Assembly (NCBI GenBank): GCA_023433655.1
Contig: JAEYUE010000291.1
Span: 1 to 12,090 of the forward strand
Reading direction: 5' to 3'
DNA from: Pseudomonadota bacterium
GTDB lineage: Bacteria; Pseudomonadota; Alphaproteobacteria; Caulobacterales; Caulobacteraceae
DNA: 12,090 bases
The translations under genes were made by a program, and so were the position numbers. The number at the start of each line of letters is the position of its first letter. Positions within the stretch are counted from its first letter, which is position 1. The notes below the pieces were generated by a model. That model worked only from the letters and a program-made list of their open reading frames with translations. It ran no database searches and was not told the DNA's origin. Positions 1 through 6,128 of this stretch are shown here, one piece after another.

Positions 1-145
1 GTGGCAGTTCGCCCGCCCGGAGCCCGAGCAGGCCGAAGGCGGCGGCGGTGCCCGCGGACAGCGCTACGACATGGCCCCGGCGCATTCGCGCAGCGGCGCT
101 TCGCAAGGCGGTGAGACGATCAGGGGAAGTCGGATCGAGGGACAT
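1..145 (-). CDS. Partial unidentified membrane or exported protein, N-terminus only
   Basis: An open minus-strand frame starts at an ATG (145-143) and runs off the left edge, giving 48 residues without a stop. It begins MSLDPTSPDRLTALRSAAAR, followed by RMRRGH and a hydrophobic stretch (about residues 26-43, VVALSAGTAAAFGLLGL) that could be a first membrane segment or an uncleaved signal anchor. A second in-frame ATG is at 85-83. No convincing Shine-Dalgarno precedes either; GGGAG on the minus strand (170-166) is about 20 bases away and lies inside a hairpin. The gene is downstream of the tRNA on the same strand and divergent from the holdfast operon. I do not recognise the family. A membrane protein at the edge of a holdfast locus could be the missing polymerase, but nothing visible here shows that. 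Codon composition does not exclude coding on the plus strand instead. Confidence 0.45.
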   Translation of the reverse strand, partial: MSLDPTSPDRLTALRSAAARMRRGHVVALSAGTAAAFGLLGLRAGELP

Positions 146-148
146 GAG

Positions 149-174
149 ACACGGCCGGGAGGATACTCCCGTGT
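149..174. repeat. Inverted repeat upstream of the partial left-edge gene
   Basis: ACAC (149-152) and GGGAG (157-161) pair with CTCCC (166-170) and GTGT (171-174), with a four-base loop and a four-base bulge (153-156). It lies between the tRNA and the ATG at 145 on the minus strand, so it could be a leader hairpin of that gene. No T-run follows on either strand, so a standard intrinsic terminator is unlikely. Confidence 0.4.
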
Positions 175-190
175 GCAATCCCCAAGCGGC

Positions 191-212
191 GGTCCGGTTT
201 CATGAACGGACC
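191..212 (-). terminator. Possible hairpin terminator downstream of tRNA-Ser
   Basis: GGTCCG (191-196) and CGGACC (207-212) are perfect six-base inverted arms around a ten-base loop that contains the small palindrome TTCATGAA. It sits 30 bases beyond the encoded CCA of the minus-strand tRNA, where a tRNA transcript would end. There is no U-tract on the minus strand, so this may instead be a processing or stability hairpin. Confidence 0.3.
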
Positions 213-241
213 CTGACAAACAGGCGGCCATCCGGAAGGTC

Positions 242-333
242 TGGCGGAGACGGAGGGATTCGAACCCTCGGTACCGGTTACCCGGTACGACGATTTAGCA
301 AACCGTTGCCTTCAGCCACTCGGCCACGTCTCC
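242..333 (-). tRNA. tRNA-Ser, anticodon GCU (reads AGC/AGU), CCA encoded
   Basis: The minus strand folds as a class II tRNA. The acceptor arm GGAGACG (333-327) pairs with CGTCTCC (252-246), followed by discriminator G (245) and an encoded CCA (244-242). The D-arm begins TGGCCGAGTGGC. The anticodon loop reads TTTGCTAAA, so the anticodon is GCU. A long variable arm with GTACCGG/CCGGTAC-type pairing is typical of serine tRNAs, and the T-loop reads GGTTCGAATCC. The mature part is 89 nt without CCA. The tRNA is divergent from the polysaccharide operon and sits between it and the left-edge gene. Confidence 0.97.
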
Positions 334-344
334 GGCAGGCGGCG

Positions 345-373
345 TGGATAGCGGAGCACGCGGGCCGGCGCAA
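345..373 (-). promoter_or_regulatory. Candidate housekeeping promoter of tRNA-Ser
   Basis: On the minus strand TTGCGCC (373-367) is followed after exactly 14 bases by GCTATCC (352-346). The Caulobacter housekeeping consensus is TTGACGS, 10-14 bases, GCTANAWC, so the -35 and the GCTAN core match while the last -10 bases do not. A start of transcription about seven bases after the -10 would leave a leader of about five bases before the tRNA 5' end at 333, a normal distance for a tRNA gene. Confidence 0.5.
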
Positions 374-399
374 CGGGTCTTGGCCCAGGTTCAGCGGGG

Positions 400-418
400 C
401 ACTGTTAACGGGACAGTG
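400..418. repeat. Perfect inverted repeat upstream of hfsE
   Basis: CACTGT (400-405) and ACAGTG (413-418) are perfect six-base arms separated by seven bases (TAACGGG). The element ends ten bases before the preferred GTG start of hfsE, and its right arm overlaps the G-rich stretch that would serve as ribosome binding site. It could be an operator or a leader hairpin. I know of no named regulator with this site. Confidence 0.4.
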
Positions 419-427
419 AGAGGGGCC

Positions 428-2035
428 GTGCAAGGTGCTCCCGAACCCCGCAGATGCGAGTGCCGCTTGACCGACGCCGCCAGCCGCCTTTCGCTCGACG
501 CCGACCCCGCCGAAGGCGGGCGCTTCGACGTGTCCGGGCTACAGGCGTTGGCCGCCTCGGCCACCGTGGAAGGCCGAACCCGGGGCGCGGCCCGGCGCGG
601 GCCTTTCCGTCCGGACGTCTGGCTGAACGCCCGGCAGCGCCACGCCTCGCGCCTGGCGGGGCATTACTTCCGCGCCTTCGACGTTCTGGCCGTCACGGCG
701 GTGACGCTTCTCTGCGCCTGGGCGGCGACGCCGGGGCCGCTGCTGTACGCGGCGGTTTCGCAGCTGGCGCCGTTCGCCGTCGGCGCGGCGACGGTGCTGG
801 GACTCATGCGCTCGCTGGGTCGATACCGCTTCGCCCGCGGTCAGAAGCCCGCCCTCCACCTGGCGTCGGTCGCGGCGATCGTCGCCAGCGGGGCGCTTGC
901 AGCGATGATCTGCGGCTGGTTGCTGCAGGGACGCGAAGCCCAGTGGTCGTCCTGGCTGGTGTGGAGCGCTCTGGTGCTGGTCACCCTCTACGCCCTGCAC
1001 ATGGGCTGGGCTGACATGGTCGGGCGCTGGCGCGCCTCCGGAGCGCTCACGCCCAATATCGTGCTGGTCGGGGCGACCCGCCGCGCCGAGAGCCTGATCC
1101 GGGAGGCGCTGAAGCGGCGCGACCTGAATGTCCTCGGCATCTTCGACGACCGGTTGGCCCGCGCGCCCGAGGCGATCGAGGGCGTGCCGGTGCTGGGCAC
1201 GGCGGACGATCTGCTGAGCCACAGGATGACGCCCTATGTCGACCGGGTGGTGCTGGCCATTGATCCGAGGGCCGAGGCCCGCGTCCGTGAGCTGACGGCG
1301 CGTCTGCGCACGCTGCCGAACGAGGTGACGCTGCTGGTGGAGCCGAACGGCGAGGCCGAGACGCGCTCCGCCCTCGACCGCCTGGCGGCGGCGCCGCTGG
1401 CCGACGTGCAAGGTCCGGTCGATCAGGATCGCCGCGCCTTCAACAAGCGGCTTCAGGACCTCGTGGTCGGACTGATCGCCCTGATTCTGCTGTCGCCGGT
1501 GATGGCGCTGGTCGCTCTTGCGATCCGGCTGGACAGTCCCGGACCGATCTTCTTCCGCCAGCGCCGGCACGGCTTCAACCACGAGGAAATCGTGGTGTGG
1601 AAATTCCGGTCGATGCGGCAGGAGGCCGCCGACGCCACCGCCAGTCGCCAGGTCACCCATGACGACGACCGCATCACGCGCGTGGGCCGGTTCATCCGCA
1701 AGACCAGCCTCGACGAGCTGCCGCAGCTGCTGAACGTCATCACCGGCGAGATGTCGCTGGTCGGGCCCCGGCCGCACGCCATCGGCATGAAGACCGGCCA
1801 TATCGAGAGCGCCCGCCTGGTGGCGGAATACGCCCACCGCCACCGGATCAAGCCGGGCATGACCGGCTGGGCCGCGGTCAACGGCTCGCGCGGTCCGTTG
1901 CACACCGCCCAGGACGTCCGCACACGGGTGCGGCTGGATATCGAATACGTCGAGCGCCAGTCGCTGTGGCTCGATCTCTGGATCATGGCCGTCACCCTGC
2001 CCGTCCTGCTCGGCGACCGGTCGGCGGTGCGCTGA
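428..2035 (+). CDS. hfsE: Undecaprenyl-phosphate sugar phosphotransferase, HfsE/WcaJ-type (initiates holdfast polysaccharide)
   Basis: This inner-membrane enzyme transfers a hexose-1-phosphate from a UDP-sugar to undecaprenyl phosphate, the first step of lipid-linked glycan assembly. The layout matches long polyprenyl glycosylphosphotransferases (numbering for 535 aa): about four membrane helices (83-192), a Rossmann-like CoA/NAD-binding domain (208-280), a re-entrant membrane helix (about 342-366) and the bacterial sugar transferase domain to the end. Catalytic-domain motifs are KFRSM (392-396), SLDELPQ with the Asp-Glu dyad at 429-430, VGPRP (445-449) and KPGMTGW (475-481). The start is uncertain: the frame is open from a GTG at 344, but that overlaps the tRNA promoter. 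GTG 428 has GAGAGGGG just upstream; GTG 416 and TTG 467 are alternatives. It heads a translationally coupled operon. The hfsE name rests on context; redundant paralogues (PssY, PssZ) exist in Caulobacter. Confidence 0.9.
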   Translation: MQGAPEPRRCECRLTDAASRLSLDADPAEGGRFDVSGLQALAASATVEGRTRGAARRGPFRPDVWLNARQRHASRLAGHYFRAFDVLAVTAVTLLCAWAATPGPLLYAAVSQLAPFAVGAATVLGLMRSLGRYRFARGQKPALHLASVAAIVASGALAAMICGWLLQGREAQWSSWLVWSALVLVTLYALHMGWADMVGRWRASGALTPNIVLVGATRRAESLIREALKRRDLNVLGIFDDRLARAPEAIEGVPVLGTADDLLSHRMTPYVDRVVLAIDPRAEARVRELTARLRTLPNEVTLLVEPNGEAETRSALDRLAAAPLADVQGPVDQDRRAFNKRLQDLVVGLIALILLSPVMALVALAIRLDSPGPIFFRQRRHGFNHEEIVVWKFRSMRQEAADATASRQVTHDDDRITRVGRFIRKTSLDELPQLLNVITGEMSLVGPRPHAIGMKTGHIESARLVAEYAHRHRIKPGMTGWAAVNGSRGPLHTAQDVRTRVRLDIEYVERQSLWLDLWIMAVTLPVLLGDRSAVR

Positions 2036-3486
2036 TGTTCTGGCGCGGCGTCTGGGGCTACCTGCCCGCCAACATCATCCAGGGGGTGGTCGGCTTCCTG
2101 GCCATCGTGCTGTTCACGCGGCTGCTGGAGCCGGCGGATTTCGGGCGCTACGCCCTCGCCTTCTCGGTCATGACCCTCGCCCATGTGGCGGTGTTCAGCT
2201 GGCTGGAGGCCGCCATGGCGCGCTTCTGGGCCGCGCAGGCCCCCGGTTCAGCCGCGCAGGGCCATTTCGCCAGCCTGTACCGCACGGCCTTCGCGCTGAG
2301 CGGGGCGTTTCTCGTCGTCTCGGCGCTGGCGGTCTGGGCCTGGCCCGGGGATCCGCTGTTCCGGATCGCCCTGATCGCCGGCCTGGCGGGCGTGCCGGCG
2401 CGCAGCCTCGTCAAACTGGGGCAGGAACGGTACCGCGCGGCCGGAGAGGTCGGAAAGGCCGCCGGTCTGGACATCGCCGTGACCGTCGGCGGACTGGCGA
2501 TCGGCGTCGGTTTCGCCATGGCCGGCTGGGGCGCGGCGGCGCCGCTGCTGGGCATCGGTCTGGCGCCCCTGGCCGCCCTGCCCTTCGTCCTGCCCGGCGA
2601 GCTGAGGCAGGCGCGCGGCGGCGTAATCGAGCCGGCGCGGGTGCGCGGCTACGCCGCTTACGGCTATCCGATCGCGGCGTCGCTGGCGCTGACCGTCGTG
2701 CTGGCCTCGACCGACCGCTTCCTGCTGGCGGCGTTCATGGACGAGGCCGCCGTCGGCGCCTATCACGCGGGTTATTCGATCGCCAATCGCACGCTCGACG
2801 TGCTGTTCCTGTGGCTGGGCTCGGCAGGCCAGCCGGCCCTGGTCATGGCGCTTGAACGCGGGGGAGCAGAACGACTGAGGACGGCTGCGCGCGAGCAGCT
2901 CTCGACCTTCCTGCTGATCGGCCTGCCGGCGGCCGCGGGCGTGGCTCTGGTGGCGCGGCCGCTGTCGGAGGTGCTGATCGGCGAGGACCTGCGGATCGCC
3001 GCGGCCAGCATCACGCCGTGGATCGCCCTCTCCGCCCTCCTCTACGGGCTGACGGCCTATTATTTCGGCCAGGCCTTCACGCTCGGAAAGCGGACGAAGC
3101 TGCTGCTCATCGCCATGGCCATCCCGGCGGCCCTGAACGTGGTGCTGAACCTGTTGCTCGTGCCCCGCTTCGGCTTGATGGGGGCGGCCTGGGCGACCGC
3201 CGCCAGCTTCGCCATCGGCCTCATCGCCACCCGGGCGATCGGCCGGCGAGTCATGCCGCTGCCGATCCCGTGGGACAGCCTGATCCGCTGCGGGATCGCC
3301 ACAGGTGTCATGGCCCTGGTCGTCGCCCGCCTGCCGGTCGTCGGCGGCGTATCAGAACTGATGCTGGACGCCGTGGTCGGCGGCCTCGTCTATGCCGCCG
3401 CAGCCTTGATCCTCAACGCGGCAGGGGTCCGCGACGTCGCCGGCCGCCTGCTGGGCCGGGCCCTCCAGCGGAGGGCGGCGGCATGA
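2035..3486 (+). CDS. hfsF: Wzx-type polysaccharide flippase, HfsF-like
   Basis: This 483-residue, strongly hydrophobic protein has about 12 predicted membrane segments spread over its whole length, as in the MOP-superfamily Polysacc_synt exporters. The N-terminus resembles the family, with a membrane segment followed by TRLLEPADFGRYALA (about residues 29-43), the usual first-helix boundary of Wzx proteins. It should flip the undecaprenyl-linked holdfast repeat unit from the cytoplasmic to the periplasmic face. The ATG (2035-2037) shares one base with the TGA of hfsE in TGATG, so translation is likely coupled; only a weak G-rich ribosome site is seen. The frame is open upstream to 1966, but that would overlap the transferase by 70 bases and lacks the family start. 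The exact name follows from synteny with HfsE, HfsA, HfsB and HfsD. Confidence 0.88.
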   Translation: MFWRGVWGYLPANIIQGVVGFLAIVLFTRLLEPADFGRYALAFSVMTLAHVAVFSWLEAAMARFWAAQAPGSAAQGHFASLYRTAFALSGAFLVVSALAVWAWPGDPLFRIALIAGLAGVPARSLVKLGQERYRAAGEVGKAAGLDIAVTVGGLAIGVGFAMAGWGAAAPLLGIGLAPLAALPFVLPGELRQARGGVIEPARVRGYAAYGYPIAASLALTVVLASTDRFLLAAFMDEAAVGAYHAGYSIANRTLDVLFLWLGSAGQPALVMALERGGAERLRTAAREQLSTFLLIGLPAAAGVALVARPLSEVLIGEDLRIAAASITPWIALSALLYGLTAYYFGQAFTLGKRTKLLLIAMAIPAALNVVLNLLLVPRFGLMGAAWATAASFAIGLIATRAIGRRVMPLPIPWDSLIRCGIATGVMALVVARLPVVGGVSELMLDAVVGGLVYAAAALILNAAGVRDVAGRLLGRALQRRAAA

Positions 3487-4421
3487 GCACGCGGGCGAGG
3501 GTCGTCGACAACGCGGCCTGGAAGAACGCCCGGCCGGCGATGTCGGTACTGACGCCGTTTCTCCGCGACGACCCGGCCGACCTTCTGGCCCTGCTGGACG
3601 AGGAAGCCGCGTCGGTGGACGGCGCGGTCGAGATCGTCGTGCTGGACGACGGCACAGGGGACGCCGCGCTGACGGCCCGGCTGACGGAGCAGGTCAGGAG
3701 CATGGCCCTGCCCACCAGGTTGATCACCCTGCCGGCCAACGAGGGCCGGGCCGTCGGCCGCAACCGGCTGGCGGCGGCGGCGCGCGGCGGCAGCCTGCTG
3801 TTTCTGGACAGCGACATGCGGCCGGATCATCGGCGCTTCCTGCGCGACTGGGCCGACCTGGTCGCGCGCGAGGATCCGGCGGTGGCCTTCGGCGGCTTCT
3901 CCCTGCTGCAGGCCCCGACCGACGCCCGCTTCGCCGTTCACCGCGCCATGGCTGCGAAGTCGGAATGCGTGCCCTATACGGAGCGGGCGCGGCAGCCGGA
4001 AAAATACGTCTACACCTCCAACCTGCTGGTCCGCCGCGACGTGTTCGAGGCCGAGGCTTTCGATCCGGGCTTCACGGGCTGGGGTTGGGAGGACGTGGAG
4101 TGGGCCATGCGGGTGTCGCGGCGGTTTCGGGTCGTGCACCTGGACAATGCAGCGACGCACATGGGCCTCGACACCGTCGCCTCCCTGGCCGGCAAATACG
4201 AACAATCGGCGCCGAATTTCGCCCGCATGGCCAGTCGTCATCCCGAGATCGTCGCCGCCTACCCGAGCTATCGAGCGGCCCGGCTGCTCAAGCGCGTACC
4301 GGGCCTGAAATGGCTGCGCCAACGGATGCGCCGAGCGGCCGAGGCCCGCTGGCTGCCGGTGGCGGCGCGGGCCTTCTCGCTGCGCCTCTACCGCGCGGCC
4401 CTGTATGCCGAGGCGGTGTGA
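3483..4421 (+). CDS. GT2-family glycosyltransferase with galactosyltransferase-like C-terminal motif
   Basis: The 312-residue protein has a GT-A fold signature: SVLTPFLRDD (21-30), EIVVLDDGTGD (50-60), an arginine-containing nucleotide-binding loop EGRAVGRNR (87-95), a DXD-type LDSDM (108-112) and GWGWEDVEW (199-207), the last typical of the Glyco_transf_7C catalytic segment. It probably adds one sugar to the lipid-linked holdfast intermediate at the cytoplasmic membrane. There is no obvious transmembrane helix; the C-terminus (263-308) is basic and amphipathic, which may bind membrane. The ATG overlaps the flippase TGA in ATGA, with GGAGGG (3470-3475) seven bases upstream, which fixes the start and argues for coupled translation. 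In Caulobacter several GT2 enzymes act in this pathway (HfsG, HfsJ, HfsL); I cannot tell from sequence alone which one this is, so no symbol is given. Confidence 0.9.
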   Translation: MSTRARVVDNAAWKNARPAMSVLTPFLRDDPADLLALLDEEAASVDGAVEIVVLDDGTGDAALTARLTEQVRSMALPTRLITLPANEGRAVGRNRLAAAARGGSLLFLDSDMRPDHRRFLRDWADLVAREDPAVAFGGFSLLQAPTDARFAVHRAMAAKSECVPYTERARQPEKYVYTSNLLVRRDVFEAEAFDPGFTGWGWEDVEWAMRVSRRFRVVHLDNAATHMGLDTVASLAGKYEQSAPNFARMASRHPEIVAAYPSYRAARLLKRVPGLKWLRQRMRRAAEARWLPVAARAFSLRLYRAALYAEAV

Positions 4422-5359
4422 TGGCGGACGTCGCGATCATCGTCCCCACCCTGCGCCGTCCCGAGAGCCTGGAGCGGGCGCTGCGCTCCCTGTTCGCCCA
4501 GACCGGCGTCGGCGACCGGATTTCGGAGATCGTGGTCGTCGATAACGACCCGTCGGGGTCGGCGGCGTCCGGGGTCGAGAGCCTGCGCGGTCTCGCGCCT
4601 TGGCCCCTGATCTACGTGCATGCGCCGCAGCCGGGCGTGGCCACGGCCCGGAACGCCGGACTGGCGGCCACGCGCGCGCCGTTGATCGCCTTCCTTGACG
4701 ATGACGAGGCGGCCTCGCCGCGATGGCTGGCGGCCCTGCTCAAGGCCCAAGAGATGACTGGAGCTGACGCCGTGTTCGGCCCGATCACCGGACGCGCGCC
4801 CACCGCACCACCCTGGTTGAAGCCTTATCTGGAGCGCTTCTTCGGCCGCGAAGGACCGGGTACTTCCGGTCTGATCGATACGCCTTACGGCTGCGGCAAC
4901 TCGCTGATGGCGCGGATCACCGCCCTGCCCGGCCACGCCCCGTTCGACGAGGCCACGGATCAGGCCGGCGGCGAGGACGACGCCCTGTTCGCGGGGTTGC
5001 GGGCGCGCGGCGGCCGGTTCGGCTGGGCCGCGGACGCCATGGTCGAGGAGTTCGCCCCGGCCCACCGCGCCACCCTGGGCTATGCGCTCGCCCGCGCCTT
5101 CGCCTATGGCCAGGGCCCGAGCCAGACCGCGGCCGCGGCGCGCGACTGGCCCGCCGTGCTGCGCTGGATGGTGATCGGCGCGGGACAGGCGGTGGTCTGG
5201 GGCGCCGGGGCCGCGGCGATGACGTTGATCGGTTCACCGAAGCGCGCCGAACTCTATGACCGCACCGCCCGGGGCGTCGGCAAGCTGTTCTGGATGAAGG
5301 GCTTCGAGCCGCACTTCTACGGCAGCCGTGAGCTGGCCCGGCTGGACGGCGGAGCCTAG
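4421..5359 (+). CDS. GT2-family glycosyltransferase, HfsG-like candidate
   Basis: This second GT2 enzyme also has 312 residues but a different sequence. Motifs are VAIIVPTLRRPESLERALRS (4-23), VVVDNDPS (38-45), PGVATARNAGLAAT (71-84), metal-binding FLDDDE (91-96), WLKPY (132-136) and the likely catalytic-base motif GGEDD (183-187). The C-terminal third carries hydrophobic stretches (about 247-270) that suggest membrane association. It should extend the lipid-linked holdfast glycan. The ATG shares one base with the previous TGA (TGATG), and GAGG (4410-4413) lies seven bases upstream. Its TAG stop lies inside a palindromic CTAG also used by the convergent hfsB. Position next to hfsB makes hfsG a reasonable guess, but the two GT2 genes of this operon cannot be assigned with certainty without alignment. 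Confidence 0.9.
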   Translation: MADVAIIVPTLRRPESLERALRSLFAQTGVGDRISEIVVVDNDPSGSAASGVESLRGLAPWPLIYVHAPQPGVATARNAGLAATRAPLIAFLDDDEAASPRWLAALLKAQEMTGADAVFGPITGRAPTAPPWLKPYLERFFGREGPGTSGLIDTPYGCGNSLMARITALPGHAPFDEATDQAGGEDDALFAGLRARGGRFGWAADAMVEEFAPAHRATLGYALARAFAYGQGPSQTAAAARDWPAVLRWMVIGAGQAVVWGAGAAAMTLIGSPKRAELYDRTARGVGKLFWMKGFEPHFYGSRELARLDGGA

Positions 5360-6057
5360 CCGGTCAGGCGCTTCAGGAACGCCGGCGGTTGGTATGTCGA
5401 CCGGTTGACCACCACCCCGGCGATCTTTCCTCCGGCCGCCTCGATCTCGTCGCGCAGGATCAGGGGATCTCCGGCGGCGGTGCTTTCGGCCGCGACGACG
5501 AGGACGGTGGCGTCGACGAAAGGCGCCAGGGTGATCGCGGTCGGATTGCGGTCGGCCGCGGGGCTGTCGATGACTACGGTGTCCGCGTGCCTGCGCAGGG
5601 CGTCCCAGTACCCGGCGTCCGGGACAGGCTCGGCGCGCTGCCCCGAACGCAGATGCTCGGCGGCGAAACGGGTGACCCACAGCCGCCCGCCGAGGCAGGG
5701 TCGGGCGGTGATCAACCGGGCCGGATGCACCGGCTTGCCGCTCCGGTCGGTGATCCGCGGCGTAACAGCGAAGAAGATCGAACCGTCGGGGGTGGCGATC
5801 GCCGGCTTGCCGAGCGAGCCGAAGCGATCGGGCTCGGCGGCCACGGCCTCGAGCTGGCCCTGCTGGGCGAGGTCGGCGTCGATCAGCCACACCGGACGGC
5901 GGGCGCGGACGGCCGCCAGCCGGGCGTACTCGCGCGCGACGGTCGAGACTCCTTCGCCGGTGTTGGCGGCGGCGATCTGGATCACGCGGCCGCGGTGACC
6001 CGGGGCCGGTCCCAGAGCCGCCCAGAGGGCGGCCATTTCGGATGTCAGATCGACCAT
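5356..6057 (-). CDS. hfsB: HfsB-like P-loop ATPase (CpsD/CapB-type), degenerate Walker A
   Basis: This 233-residue cytoplasmic protein belongs to the MinD/ParA-like branch used by polysaccharide autokinases. It shows AAANTGEGVSTVARE (29-43) at the Walker A position, VWLIDADL (56-63) as Walker A', and TVVIDSPAA (160-168) as Walker B. The canonical GEGKST is GEGVST, so the invariant lysine is replaced by valine. The C-terminus (KRLTG) has no tyrosine cluster and only one nearby Tyr (222), unlike true bacterial tyrosine kinases. It probably partners HfsA as a separate ATPase-like subunit that regulates chain assembly, and may be catalytically weak or inactive as a kinase. It lies 61 bases downstream of hfsA on the same strand; no strong Shine-Dalgarno is visible. 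The stop overlaps the convergent glycosyltransferase stop by four bases. The name is based on family and neighbours. Confidence 0.85.
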   Translation of the reverse strand: MVDLTSEMAALWAALGPAPGHRGRVIQIAAANTGEGVSTVAREYARLAAVRARRPVWLIDADLAQQGQLEAVAAEPDRFGSLGKPAIATPDGSIFFAVTPRITDRSGKPVHPARLITARPCLGGRLWVTRFAAEHLRSGQRAEPVPDAGYWDALRRHADTVVIDSPAADRNPTAITLAPFVDATVLVVAAESTAAGDPLILRDEIEAAGGKIAGVVVNRSTYQPPAFLKRLTG

Positions 6058-6058
6058 C

Positions 6059-6063
6059 GAATC
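6059..6063. promoter_or_regulatory. GANTC (CcrM-type) site at the hfsB start
   Basis: GAATC lies immediately upstream of the hfsB ATG on the minus strand. In Caulobacterales GANTC is methylated by CcrM, and its state can be read by GcrA. A single five-base site can occur by chance, so this is only a pointer to possible cell-cycle control. Confidence 0.3.
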
Positions 6064-6108
6064 GCTAAACGCCCGGCAACAGGCCCCTACGCTACCATGA
6101 CGGGCGGA

Positions 6109-6128
6109 GGCGCGCGCATCAGCGCGCC
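6109..6128 (-). repeat. Hairpin spanning the hfsA stop codon
   Basis: GGCGCGC (6109-6115) and GCGCGCC (6122-6128) are perfect seven-base arms with a six-base loop. Read on the minus strand, the loop (TGATGC) contains the hfsA TGA stop. No T-run follows, so it is not a standard intrinsic terminator. It could stabilise the hfsA message or tune hfsA/hfsB ratios. Confidence 0.35.

Noticed and set aside
2..205. A plus-strand open frame running in from the left edge to a TGA at 203-205, possible C-terminus of an upstream gene
   Set aside because: The encoded peptide is Gly/Ser/Arg-rich low-complexity sequence with no recognisable motif. The exactly antisense minus-strand frame gives a more protein-like N-terminus with a hydrophobic helix. 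Codon composition does not separate them clearly, so the minus call is also kept at low confidence.
242..427. tRNA-Ser as an integration site for a genomic island
   Set aside because: No integrase gene, no direct repeat of the tRNA 3' end and no mobile element features are visible in the window.
539..1903. Long minus-strand open frame (about 450 codons) opposite hfsE
   Set aside because: It mirrors the codon structure of hfsE in GC-rich DNA, is rich in Arg, Gln, His and Gly without motifs, and hfsE has clear catalytic motifs.
3390..4322. Long minus-strand open frame opposite the first glycosyltransferase
   Set aside because: Shadow of the GT2 gene, with no family features and no ribosome site, while the plus strand has GT-A motifs and coupled starts.
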